Shown here in pieces: positions 19,240-27,308 of a stretch of 64,000 bases of DNA; within the stretch, counting starts at the first letter, position 1; each line of letters begins with the position of its first letter. The stretch is from positions 3,106,020 to 3,170,019 of the forward strand of contig NZ_CP037422.1 in NCBI RefSeq assembly GCF_007748175.1, in the 5' to 3' direction. The position numbers were made by a program, and so were the translations under genes. The DNA comes from Gimesia aquarii. GTDB lineage: Bacteria; Planctomycetota; Planctomycetia; Planctomycetales; Planctomycetaceae. The notes below the pieces were generated by a model, which made no database searches, was not told the origin of the DNA, and saw only the letters and a program-made list of their open reading frames with translations.

Positions 19240-20430
19240 ATGAATTTTCTTAATCGATTCTTTTCAAAAGAGCCCAAAACACCTCGCGTTAACATTAAAA
19301 AACGCTTTGAACTGATTGGACGCGTAGGGCAGGGAAGCATGTCCAAAGTATGGCGGGCCAGGGACTCACAATCTGGAAGAGTTGTGGCTCTTAAAGTATT
19401 GCATAAGCAAAAAACATTGGAACTCGAATCCCGTTTTGTCGGACTGAATAAACCAAAAGAAGGAGAAATTGCTGTTCAGCTAAATCATCCTCATATTGTT
19501 AAAACTTTTGAGCATGGTCTTACAACCGAAGGTGAACAATTCCTGGTTATGGAATTCGTTGAAGGCTATAGCCTTAGTTTTTTGGTAGAAGCACAAAATG
19601 AGGATATGCGTACGAATTGCCTGAAATATATGATTCAGCTCGGAGAGGCTATTAAGCATTTCCATGAAGAAAACTGGATTCATAGGGATATCTGTCCGCG
19701 AAATATTCTGGTAAGTAATGACCACGAATTAAAGCTGATTGACTTTGGATTAGTCGTTCCGAATACAGCTCCCTTTCTCCAACCAGGAAACCGCACGGGA
19801 ACTGCAGCTTACATGGCTCCGGAACTCATCAAACGCCAAAAAACTAGCCAGAAAATAGATATCTTCTCTTACTCCGTAACATGCTACGAGATGCTCACTA
19901 AAAGATTACCTTGGGAAGCAGCAGAAACTCTGGACGCAGTTCTGCAACACATCAACACTCCACCAGAAAATATTCAACAACTCCTGCCGGATCTCAATCC
20001 ACAAGTGGCAGATGCGATCATGAAAGGACTGGAGCTTTATCCACAAGATCGCTGGCAAACCATTGAAGATATGTTAAAACCTCTGAGAGCCGCATTAAAG
20101 GTAAATCAAAAACTTGTTGAATCAAAGACAACTCAATCACTTCAGACCGATCACTTTACTCTAAAAGCTTCTTCAAAACCCAAAAGAAAAAGAAGCGTTT
20201 CTGACAAACCAACTCATAGAGCAAATCAGCGCCGTAAATCTAAAAAGAAAAATAAAACCACTGATTCTTTTGATTTGCGTCAGGATCAAACACCCCCAGA
20301 AGTAGAATCATCGGTACTCTCAGATCAACAAGAACAACAAGCTCAGGATCCCGCTGTAAAATCCAATCGTCCACCAAAGAAAAAAACTTCTTCCAAACCT
20401 ATTCCTAAGAATCCTGACGAGACGATCTGA
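19240..20430 (+). CDS. Soluble Ser/Thr protein kinase with a Lys/Arg-rich tail
   Basis: I favour the ATG at 19240; GGTGGA lies just upstream at a rather short distance, and a TTG six codons earlier has no ribosome site. The 396-residue product has a Hanks-type kinase domain (about 23-290): glycine loop GRVGQGSMSKV, K52 in VALKVL, catalytic HRDICPRN (D150), IDFG (D168) and YMAPE. The catalytic loop has ICPRN in place of the common LKPxN. After the kinase comes a tail of about 100 residues that is very rich in Lys, Arg, Ser and Gln with no membrane segment. Substrates are unknown. It is followed 71 nt later by the UvrD-like helicase gene. Confidence 0.92.
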   Translation: MNFLNRFFSKEPKTPRVNIKKRFELIGRVGQGSMSKVWRARDSQSGRVVALKVLHKQKTLELESRFVGLNKPKEGEIAVQLNHPHIVKTFEHGLTTEGEQFLVMEFVEGYSLSFLVEAQNEDMRTNCLKYMIQLGEAIKHFHEENWIHRDICPRNILVSNDHELKLIDFGLVVPNTAPFLQPGNRTGTAAYMAPELIKRQKTSQKIDIFSYSVTCYEMLTKRLPWEAAETLDAVLQHINTPPENIQQLLPDLNPQVADAIMKGLELYPQDRWQTIEDMLKPLRAALKVNQKLVESKTTQSLQTDHFTLKASSKPKRKRSVSDKPTHRANQRRKSKKKNKTTDSFDLRQDQTPPEVESSVLSDQQEQQAQDPAVKSNRPPKKKTSSKPIPKNPDETI

Positions 20431-20501
20431 AATCAAATCATCTAATGCTGATAATCGGACGATGATATAGATTTAATGTTTGTTTCATATTTTACCAATT
20501 G

Positions 20502-22481
20502 ATGAAGTTCATGCCACTTTCTCCCAGTTCGAACCAATCTCAGCATTTGTTATCACTCAATGCAGCCCAGCGTGAAGCAGCCACAACACTCACAGGACCA
20601 CTTCTCGTTTTAGCCGGAGCAGGTACTGGCAAAACAAGGGTGATTACTTATCGCATGGTAGAACTCATTCGAAACGGTGTTTCGCCGGATAAAATACTCT
20701 CGGTTACATTCACAAATAAAGCAGCGCGCGAAATGCAGGAGCGAACAGCAGATCTATTGGGAAAAAGACAGTCAGCCAAGCCCTCTATTTCCACATTCCA
20801 TTCGCTCTGTGTTCGCATTCTGAGAGAAGAAATTTCCCTGCTGGGCTATCCTCAAAAGTTTGTCATTTATGACCGGGGAGATCAAGAATCTGCGGCACGT
20901 TCTGCATTAAGAGATATACGGGTCACTGACAAAATCCTGCGTCCTGGTGATCTGCTTACGCGTATCAGCGGCTGGAAAATGTCTAATGTTACACCAGAAG
21001 AAGCAACGAACTATACCGAAAATGATTTTGACTTTCTGGCCGCAATGGCATATCGAAAATACCAGACCAAACTGCGATCAAGCGGCGCTGTAGACTTTGA
21101 TGATTTATTAATGTTGACGAATGAACTTTTTTCGAAGTTTCCCGAAGTGCTGGAGAGAAGCCAGGGTAAGTTCGAGTATGTTCAAATTGACGAGTATCAA
21201 GATACAAATCTCTCCCAATTCAATCTGATTCGTGCACTTGTAAAGCCGCATCAAAACCTATGCGTTGTCGGCGATGACGACCAATCTATTTATGGTTGGC
21301 GTGGAGCTGAAGTACGGCATATTCTTGGTTTTCAACAACAGTTCCCTGGTGCAAGTGTAGTACGACTTGAAAACAACTATCGTTGTACAGACAAAATTAT
21401 AGATCTTGCCAATCGTCTTGTTTCCCATAATCGTGATCGACACAAAAAACAATTAATCGCACATAAAAAACAGGGTTCACCCGTTCGATTTCTCGAACTA
21501 TCTGATGAACTAACCGAAGCAGAAAAAGTGGTTGGTGAAATTCGATATCTACACGAATCTCAAGATATTCCCTTACGTGATTTTGCGATTCTCTTTCGTA
21601 CGAATGAACAACCGAGAGTTTTTGAAACAGAATTTCGTCGTACCAATGTACGTTATCAACTTATTGGTAGTCAGTCATTTTTTGATCGTCGTGAGATTCG
21701 CGATTTATTAGCATACCTGAAAACGCTAGCATTTCCGCATGATGAACTATCCATGCTAAGAATTATTAATACTCCTGCACGTGGAATTGGAAATAGTACG
21801 ATCGAAAAACTCGTAAACCAATCTGTGAAAGAAGGAAACCATTTTTGGGGTACAGTTGCCTCAGCACAAAAATCAAATGAACTCAGCAGCCGTGCGTGTA
21901 CGGCTTTGGATGGATTTCATAATCTGCTAAAACAATATCGTTCACGTTTGAATCGAAAACCTGCTGATCTTGCATTAATCATGCAGGACTTAATTAAAGA
22001 GATTGATTATGAATCGGAAATAAAGAAACAATATAAAACATCAGAGCAGCAACAGGCGAGAATCGTCGTTCTGGAACAATTTATTGAATCAATCAAAGAA
22101 TACTGTCAGCGAACCAGTAATCCTACCCCAATCGGTTTTCTAGAAGAAACGGCATTAGGAGACCGAGATAATTTGAACGAAAAAGAAGATCAGCTGGCTC
22201 AAGATGCGGTCAAGTTGATGACTTTGCATAGTGCTAAGGGACTTGAATTTCCCCGGGTTTATTTAGTAGGCATGGAAGAAGGCCTGTTGCCGCATAAACG
22301 CTCAGTAGAGGGAACTGATTCCGAGATTGCAGAAGAAAGACGGATCGCATATGTCGGCATCACTCGTGCACAAGACTACTTAACCTTAAGTCGCGCTGCC
22401 ACACGAACCAAGTGGGGGAAAAAGCAACCCACACTTCCATCTCGATTTCTATTTGAAATGCAAAGCACTGAGGAAGATTGA
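20502..22481 (+). CDS. pcrA: UvrD/PcrA-type superfamily 1A DNA helicase
   Basis: This is an ATP-driven 3'-5' DNA helicase for repair and replication restart. The 659-residue product shows all SF1A motifs in order: the Q-motif region LNAAQREAA, Walker A AGAGTGKTRVI, motif Ia TFTNKAAREMQ, Walker B IDEYQDTN, motif III GDDDQSIYGWRGA, motif IV ENNYRC, motif V VKLMTLHSAKGLEF and motif VI RRIAYVGITRAQDYL. It is somewhat shorter than E. coli UvrD (about 720 residues) and lacks a long C-terminal extension. The start is unclear between the ATGs at 20502 and 20511, with no good ribosome site for either. Rep is an alternative name within the same family. Confidence 0.95.
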   Translation: MKFMPLSPSSNQSQHLLSLNAAQREAATTLTGPLLVLAGAGTGKTRVITYRMVELIRNGVSPDKILSVTFTNKAAREMQERTADLLGKRQSAKPSISTFHSLCVRILREEISLLGYPQKFVIYDRGDQESAARSALRDIRVTDKILRPGDLLTRISGWKMSNVTPEEATNYTENDFDFLAAMAYRKYQTKLRSSGAVDFDDLLMLTNELFSKFPEVLERSQGKFEYVQIDEYQDTNLSQFNLIRALVKPHQNLCVVGDDDQSIYGWRGAEVRHILGFQQQFPGASVVRLENNYRCTDKIIDLANRLVSHNRDRHKKQLIAHKKQGSPVRFLELSDELTEAEKVVGEIRYLHESQDIPLRDFAILFRTNEQPRVFETEFRRTNVRYQLIGSQSFFDRREIRDLLAYLKTLAFPHDELSMLRIINTPARGIGNSTIEKLVNQSVKEGNHFWGTVASAQKSNELSSRACTALDGFHNLLKQYRSRLNRKPADLALIMQDLIKEIDYESEIKKQYKTSEQQQARIVVLEQFIESIKEYCQRTSNPTPIGFLEETALGDRDNLNEKEDQLAQDAVKLMTLHSAKGLEFPRVYLVGMEEGLLPHKRSVEGTDSEIAEERRIAYVGITRAQDYLTLSRAATRTKWGKKQPTLPSRFLFEMQSTEED

Positions 22482-22501
22482 AGGATTTTCAGACATGCTC
22501 T

Positions 22502-24370
22502 CTAGTTGGAATTCTCTACATGAGCCCGTTTATGTTTTATTAATTGCTGGTTGTAATAACCAATCATTTCTTTACGAGTGAGCATTCCCAGCAGAATTCC
22601 GGGGTCATTCTGATCTACAACAGGTAATGCCTCGACATTGATCGCAGTAAATCGTTGTAAAGCTGTATTCAAATCATCATCAGGGCTGATCTTCGCAAAA
22701 TCGGGTTTCATGATATCACGTGCTAGAGCCAACTTCCAAATAGTCTCATCATACAAATAAGCCCGTACATCATCCTCAGAAAAAATTCCGACCATTTTTC
22801 CTTCCTTGTCAATCACAGGAAAATAATGTTGCTGAGTTCCAGCCAGGGAATGTACGATTTCATCCAATGATTTGGATTCAGGAATTAACTGTATCTTTCT
22901 TCCTGGATCAAATACGTCCGAAATGCGACTACCTTCAAGAACATCAACTAGAAAGTCCCCACGATGCGCGGGTGAGTCAAGTCGACTGGGATACTGCTTT
23001 TGATAGAGATGCACTTTCTGGCAGAGTACAAAACACAATGTTGACGCGAGCATGGTCGGTAATAGCAACGCATAATTCCCAGTAATTTCAGAAACCATAA
23101 TAATCGTCGATATCGGTGCATGCGCAGCCCCGGCAAAGAAACCAGCCATTCCAACAAGGCCAAATGCTTCTGGTTGTGTGATTAAATCAGGCCAAAGCTG
23201 CTGAAAAAAGAGTCCCGTTGCCGTACCTACACAACCACCAATAATCATAGATGGGCCAAAAACGCCTCCAGAGCCTCCAGACCCAATCGTCAACGATGTC
23301 GTAAATATTTTCACAAAGGCAATAGAGAGCAAGAGGGGAATCCCCAAACTTTTTGCAGAAGTCAATGCATCTTGGAGAAAACCATATCCCGTTGACAAAA
23401 CTGCTAATGCACGCACATCCTTGCCGTAAAGATAATACATCCCAATACCAACCAACCCAGTTAAAAAGGCCCCGATCGCTGGCCTAAACATAGGCTTAAT
23501 TGGTAATTTTTTGAATAACCCGGCCGTGCCATAAAATGTCTTAACGTAAAATGCCGCAGAGAGGCTAAGGATAATTGACAAAATCGTGTAGGGAATTAGT
23601 TCTCCATGAGAATCAACACTATGATGTAAGCCATTACCAAAAAGAGGTAAAAATTGGAGGTCCGCCGGTAATGAAAGGCAATAGACGGAGTAAGCAATAA
23701 TAGAAGACATCGCTGCAGGAACAATGACATCAGACTCGAAATCAGCGTCACTATAGAGAATCTCTGCGGCGAATAACGCTCCCGCCAGAGGAGCACGAAA
23801 AATCGCTCCAATACCTGCACCGACTCCCGCCGCCAGTAAAATCCTACGATCGCGTTCTGAAAGCTTTAAAGCGGATGCTACCCAGGAACCAAAACCAGCA
23901 CCGATTTGTGCAATTGGTCCTTCGCGTCCGCCAGACCCTCCTGTTCCCAAAGTCAGCGCGGAAGCAATCGTTTTGACAATCGGAACACGGAGAGGAATAA
24001 TTCCACGTTTCGTATGAAAGGCGTCAATCGCAGCGTCTGTTCCATGGCCTTCTGCTTCCGGAGCAAAATTGTAGACGATAACACCTGAAGCCAATCCTCC
24101 TAAGGTAATGATCAGTAACACTAACCAAGGCGAAAAGATTGCCTCGTTTCCTTCGGTTTCAAATATAGTATGTTCGCCGATTGTTTGTGGATCATCAAAG
24201 CCAGCAATAGAAACAAGAGAATAATGTTCGACAAACTGAATCAGGGCATCGAAGGTGATTGCCCCAAGACCTGCTACAATTCCAATCAGACAGGAAAGAA
24301 CAAACCATTTGCCACTAGTCCTCAGATCAAAGAATCTGAGTAGAGAACTCAATTTTTTAATAGATATCAT
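22502..24370 (-). CDS. ClC-family chloride channel or Cl-/H+ antiporter with a CBS pair
   Basis: The 622-residue polytopic protein has the ClC signature GTGGSGGREGPIAQIG, with the gating glutamate E150 retained, which in characterised ClC proteins fits the coupled Cl-/H+ exchange type. A second signature, GSGGSGGVFGP, follows in the later helices. The usual GSGIPE stretch is replaced by GHGTDAA, as in one prokaryotic ClC branch. After about 10 or more membrane segments come two CBS domains (about 485-610) that could bind adenine nucleotides. The start is ATG at 24370. The gene is convergent with the helicase gene (20 nt between stops) and divergent from tsaB. Confidence 0.95.
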   Translation of the reverse strand: MISIKKLSSLLRFFDLRTSGKWFVLSCLIGIVAGLGAITFDALIQFVEHYSLVSIAGFDDPQTIGEHTIFETEGNEAIFSPWLVLLIITLGGLASGVIVYNFAPEAEGHGTDAAIDAFHTKRGIIPLRVPIVKTIASALTLGTGGSGGREGPIAQIGAGFGSWVASALKLSERDRRILLAAGVGAGIGAIFRAPLAGALFAAEILYSDADFESDVIVPAAMSSIIAYSVYCLSLPADLQFLPLFGNGLHHSVDSHGELIPYTILSIILSLSAAFYVKTFYGTAGLFKKLPIKPMFRPAIGAFLTGLVGIGMYYLYGKDVRALAVLSTGYGFLQDALTSAKSLGIPLLLSIAFVKIFTTSLTIGSGGSGGVFGPSMIIGGCVGTATGLFFQQLWPDLITQPEAFGLVGMAGFFAGAAHAPISTIIMVSEITGNYALLLPTMLASTLCFVLCQKVHLYQKQYPSRLDSPAHRGDFLVDVLEGSRISDVFDPGRKIQLIPESKSLDEIVHSLAGTQQHYFPVIDKEGKMVGIFSEDDVRAYLYDETIWKLALARDIMKPDFAKISPDDDLNTALQRFTAINVEALPVVDQNDPGILLGMLTRKEMIGYYNQQLIKHKRAHVENSN

Positions 24371-24609
24371 TTTTAGTTTACAATAAAAACAGACGTTATT
24401 GTCGTGAGAAAAATTCTTACGAATACTATAAGAAATTTGTGGCGTTTCACTTTTGAACTACAGGCTTGATCAAATCTTACTGTTTTTTTATTTTTCAGAC
24501 TCAGCTATACAGTCCATTAGCGACTTGGCGACCTCAAAGGAGTTTGTCATACTTTACAGGGTTTTAACGGAGTTGCATCTCCATTTCGATATATTTTGTT
24601 TGAGTCAAC

Positions 24610-25347
24610 GTGGAAAATTCCCAGTTTTATTTAGGTATCGAGACATCAGAACGAAGTGGATCAATTGCGATCCTCAGTTCTGCCCAGCAAATTGTGCAAA
24701 ATAAATTACAGCAACAGGGACGAAAACACGCGCAAACTCTGGTCGCTGAAGTAAAAAAAGTATTAAATCAACTGGAATTAAGTCCTGACCAAATTACCGG
24801 CATTGGAGTGAGCATAGGACCTGGCAGCTTTACGGGATTAAGAATTGGTGCCACTTTCGCAAAAACATTCGCATACGTAACCGGTTGTCCCGTAATCGGA
24901 ATTGATACATTTGAAGCAATTGCCCTCAATTGCCCGCCTGAAATTAGCGAAACCTACGTGATTTCCAACGCACAACGAGGCGATCTTTTTGTTGGCAAGT
25001 ATGTAAAAATCTCAGAATATCAGTGGCAGAGAAGTTCTGAGATTGCATTATGGGAAATCGACAGGTTCTGCCATAGTCTGAAACCAAAAGATACAATCAA
25101 CGGTCCTGGAATCGAGTTACTGCAGACCTCATTGCTACCAGAGTGTCGGATATTACAACCAGAATATAGAAATCCGACTGCATCAAAAATCTCGCTGATT
25201 ACAGCTCAAATCCTACAGAAATCTCAGCCTGCAGAATACGCTTCCCTCAATGAGGTATGGGATCTAACCCCTTTTTATCTGAGAAAAAGTGCGGCCGAAG
25301 AAAAATGGGACGCCCAGCAAAAAAATGACAACGAAAATTATCAATAA
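24610..25347 (+). CDS. tsaB: TsaB, tRNA threonylcarbamoyladenosine biosynthesis protein
   Basis: TsaB is the non-catalytic partner of TsaD in making the t6A base at position 37 of ANN-decoding tRNAs. The 245-residue product begins with the ASKHA-fold motif YLGIETSERSGSIAI, followed by GRKHAQTLV and the family hallmark IGVSIGPGSFTGLRIG near residue 73. The start is a GTG at 24610. The rest of the protein is weakly conserved, as usual. It lies divergently from the ClC gene, with 239 nt between the two starts, which must hold both promoters. Confidence 0.95.
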   Translation: MENSQFYLGIETSERSGSIAILSSAQQIVQNKLQQQGRKHAQTLVAEVKKVLNQLELSPDQITGIGVSIGPGSFTGLRIGATFAKTFAYVTGCPVIGIDTFEAIALNCPPEISETYVISNAQRGDLFVGKYVKISEYQWQRSSEIALWEIDRFCHSLKPKDTINGPGIELLQTSLLPECRILQPEYRNPTASKISLITAQILQKSQPAEYASLNEVWDLTPFYLRKSAAEEKWDAQQKNDNENYQ

Positions 25348-25601
25348 ACCCTGTCTCTACAATATGATCTGTGATAAATAGCACGAAAAACAGTTAATAA
25401 ATTGAGATTTCTCATTTTCTCGAAACAATTCCAAGAACACACTCTCACACCGAATCTTCGTTGGCTATAATATGAGATAAGAAAATGTTCGATTTCAGAC
25501 TTACGAGTTTATATACTACCATGACAAACTTGCGAGAGTCTTCTTTTCCTCGTCACTCGTTACCTTTTCACTTTTCCCATTCTTCAGACTGGAGTTGAAT
25601 T

Positions 25602-25925
25602 ATGGCTCTTTATGAGATTGAAACAAACGCTCATATCATGGTGGGTTGGGCAAATACTCAAGAGGAAGCGGAAAATGCTGCTCAAGAGAATTATCCCGAA
25701 GATGAGATTCTGAGGGTCACTCGCCGTCCTCGTGATATGTGGGTCATTTCAAAGCGTCTGCTAGGTATTGAAGGGCACACTGAACCTTGTGATATGGCTC
25801 GTGAATGTCTTTTCCGTGCCTCAGGTGATAAAGTACATGCCATCAGACTTTATATGCGAGATACAGGGTCTGATCTGCATGAGGCACAACTGGCAATCGA
25901 AACCAATATGTCAGTTGGTTGGTAG
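25602..25925 (+). CDS. Small conserved-looking protein with an L7/L12-like C-terminal module
   Basis: The ATG at 25602 has GGAG 8 nt upstream. The 107-residue, soluble, acidic protein begins with a beta-rich segment (ALYEIETNAHIMVGWANTQ) and has a Cys near residue 64 and another near 69. Residues about 75-101 (DKVHAIRLYMRDTGSDLHEA) resemble the helix-turn-helix core of the L7/L12 C-terminal domain, and are comparable to the small membrane-anchored protein at 3685-3954. I do not recognise a named family or function. The next gene, dihydroorotase, starts 60 nt downstream on the same strand, so co-transcription is possible. Confidence 0.8.
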   Translation: MALYEIETNAHIMVGWANTQEEAENAAQENYPEDEILRVTRRPRDMWVISKRLLGIEGHTEPCDMARECLFRASGDKVHAIRLYMRDTGSDLHEAQLAIETNMSVGW

Positions 25926-25985
25926 CCTTCCAGACTAATTCTCAACTTAATACTATACTAGCAACAGTGGAATGACTTCAATTCG

Positions 25986-27212
25986 ATGATCATACAAGGA
26001 ACTCTCGTCAGTTCTTCAGGCACAGGGAACAACCAAATTCGGATCGAAAACGATCGGATTGTTGAGGTAGGCTCAAACCTGGGTAAAGCAGATTTCTCTT
26101 TTTCAGAGCATTGCCTTATTTTTGCTGGCATGGGTGATATCCATATCCATGCCCGAGATGATATTGGCGAATCTCAAACCTATAAAGAAGATTTTTGTAC
26201 CGCAAGTGCTGCAGCAATTAATGGTGGTGTTGTACATGTTGCTGACATGCCCAATAATCCTGTTCCACCTATCACAGATGAAAGCTACCGAGAAAAGGTG
26301 CTACATCTGGAAAAACGAAATCCTACAATTCATTTCACGCTTTATGCAGGCATCGGACCGGGAACAAAACCACTTTCATTTGCAGTTCCTTATAAAGCGT
26401 ATATGGGACCCAGCGTTGGAGATCTTTATTTCAAGACTCTGGAGCAACTTGATGAAACCCTTTCTCATTATCGCGGCGCTAACGTAAGCTTTCATTGTGA
26501 AGATCCTATTTTACTAGAAGAACATGCTGTTGCAGCCACGCATGAAGAGAGAAGACCCCCGCAATGTGAAGTTTCCGCGACACGATTTGCTCTCCAAATG
26601 ATTGAAAAGTATGATCTCAAAGGAAAATTATGCCATTATTCGGTAGGTGAAGGGTTACCATTAATTCGGGAAGCGAGAAGCCGTGGCGTAAATGTCACCT
26701 GTGAAGTAACCCCCCATCATTTGTATTTTGATCAATCTGATCTAACTGATCAAAACCGTGGAAAAATGCAAATGAATCCACCATTGCGTACCATTTCAGA
26801 TCGTCACGCGATGCTGGATGCACTTCGTGATGGGACTTTAGATTATCTCGCTACCGACCATGCTCCCCATACTCTGGACGAAAACGAGCAGGGGGTTTCA
26901 GGACAACCTCACCTGGATACTTACGGTGCGTTTGTGACCTGGCTGATACTCGATCAAAATTTCTCCCCACAGCAAGCGGCTAGCTTTTGTTCTGAAAACC
27001 CCGGAAACTTTGTAAATCCTTATGTCGCTCCTAAGAAGTTCGGAAAAATCGAAGCTGGATATACAGCAAGCCTGACCGTGCTTAACATGAAAGAGCCGAT
27101 TACAATCCAGCGCAAGGACATGAAAACCAAATGCGGTTGGTCTCCTTTTGAAGGAATCACATTCCCCGGTTCCGTCGAATCAGTCTTTGTAGAAGGCCAA
27201 AAAGTACGCTGA
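25986..27212 (+). CDS. pyrC: Dihydroorotase
   Basis: This amidohydrolase cyclises carbamoyl aspartate to dihydroorotate in pyrimidine synthesis. The 408-residue TIM-barrel protein has the metal motif HIHARDD (HxH), DMPNNPVPP (substrate loop), Lys in VPYKAYMGPS (likely the carbamylated lysine), HCEDP, CHYSVGE and TCEVTPHHLYF (metal histidines), and ATDHAPHT (catalytic Asp). Length and motif order fit dihydroorotase better than allantoinase or hydantoinase, though the amidohydrolase superfamily overlaps. It converges on secDF with a bidirectional terminator between them. Confidence 0.92.
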   Translation: MIIQGTLVSSSGTGNNQIRIENDRIVEVGSNLGKADFSFSEHCLIFAGMGDIHIHARDDIGESQTYKEDFCTASAAAINGGVVHVADMPNNPVPPITDESYREKVLHLEKRNPTIHFTLYAGIGPGTKPLSFAVPYKAYMGPSVGDLYFKTLEQLDETLSHYRGANVSFHCEDPILLEEHAVAATHEERRPPQCEVSATRFALQMIEKYDLKGKLCHYSVGEGLPLIREARSRGVNVTCEVTPHHLYFDQSDLTDQNRGKMQMNPPLRTISDRHAMLDALRDGTLDYLATDHAPHTLDENEQGVSGQPHLDTYGAFVTWLILDQNFSPQQAASFCSENPGNFVNPYVAPKKFGKIEAGYTASLTVLNMKEPITIQRKDMKTKCGWSPFEGITFPGSVESVFVEGQKVR

Positions 27213-27234
27213 GACCACGTATTTAAAGAGGCGT

Positions 27235-27270
27235 AAAAAAGGCGACCCTGAATATAATCTCAGGCTCGCC
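27235..27270. terminator. Bidirectional terminator between pyrC and secDF
   Basis: An 11-bp stem with one C-C mismatch (GGCGACCCTGA with TCAGGCTCGCC) has an 8-nt loop. The six A residues before it give a T6 run for minus-strand transcripts from secDF; the plus side is followed by the shorter ATTTTG. Confidence 0.85.
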
Positions 27271-27308
27271 ATTTTGATGTTTCCCGGTGAATTATTTCTT
27301 TCTCGCAA

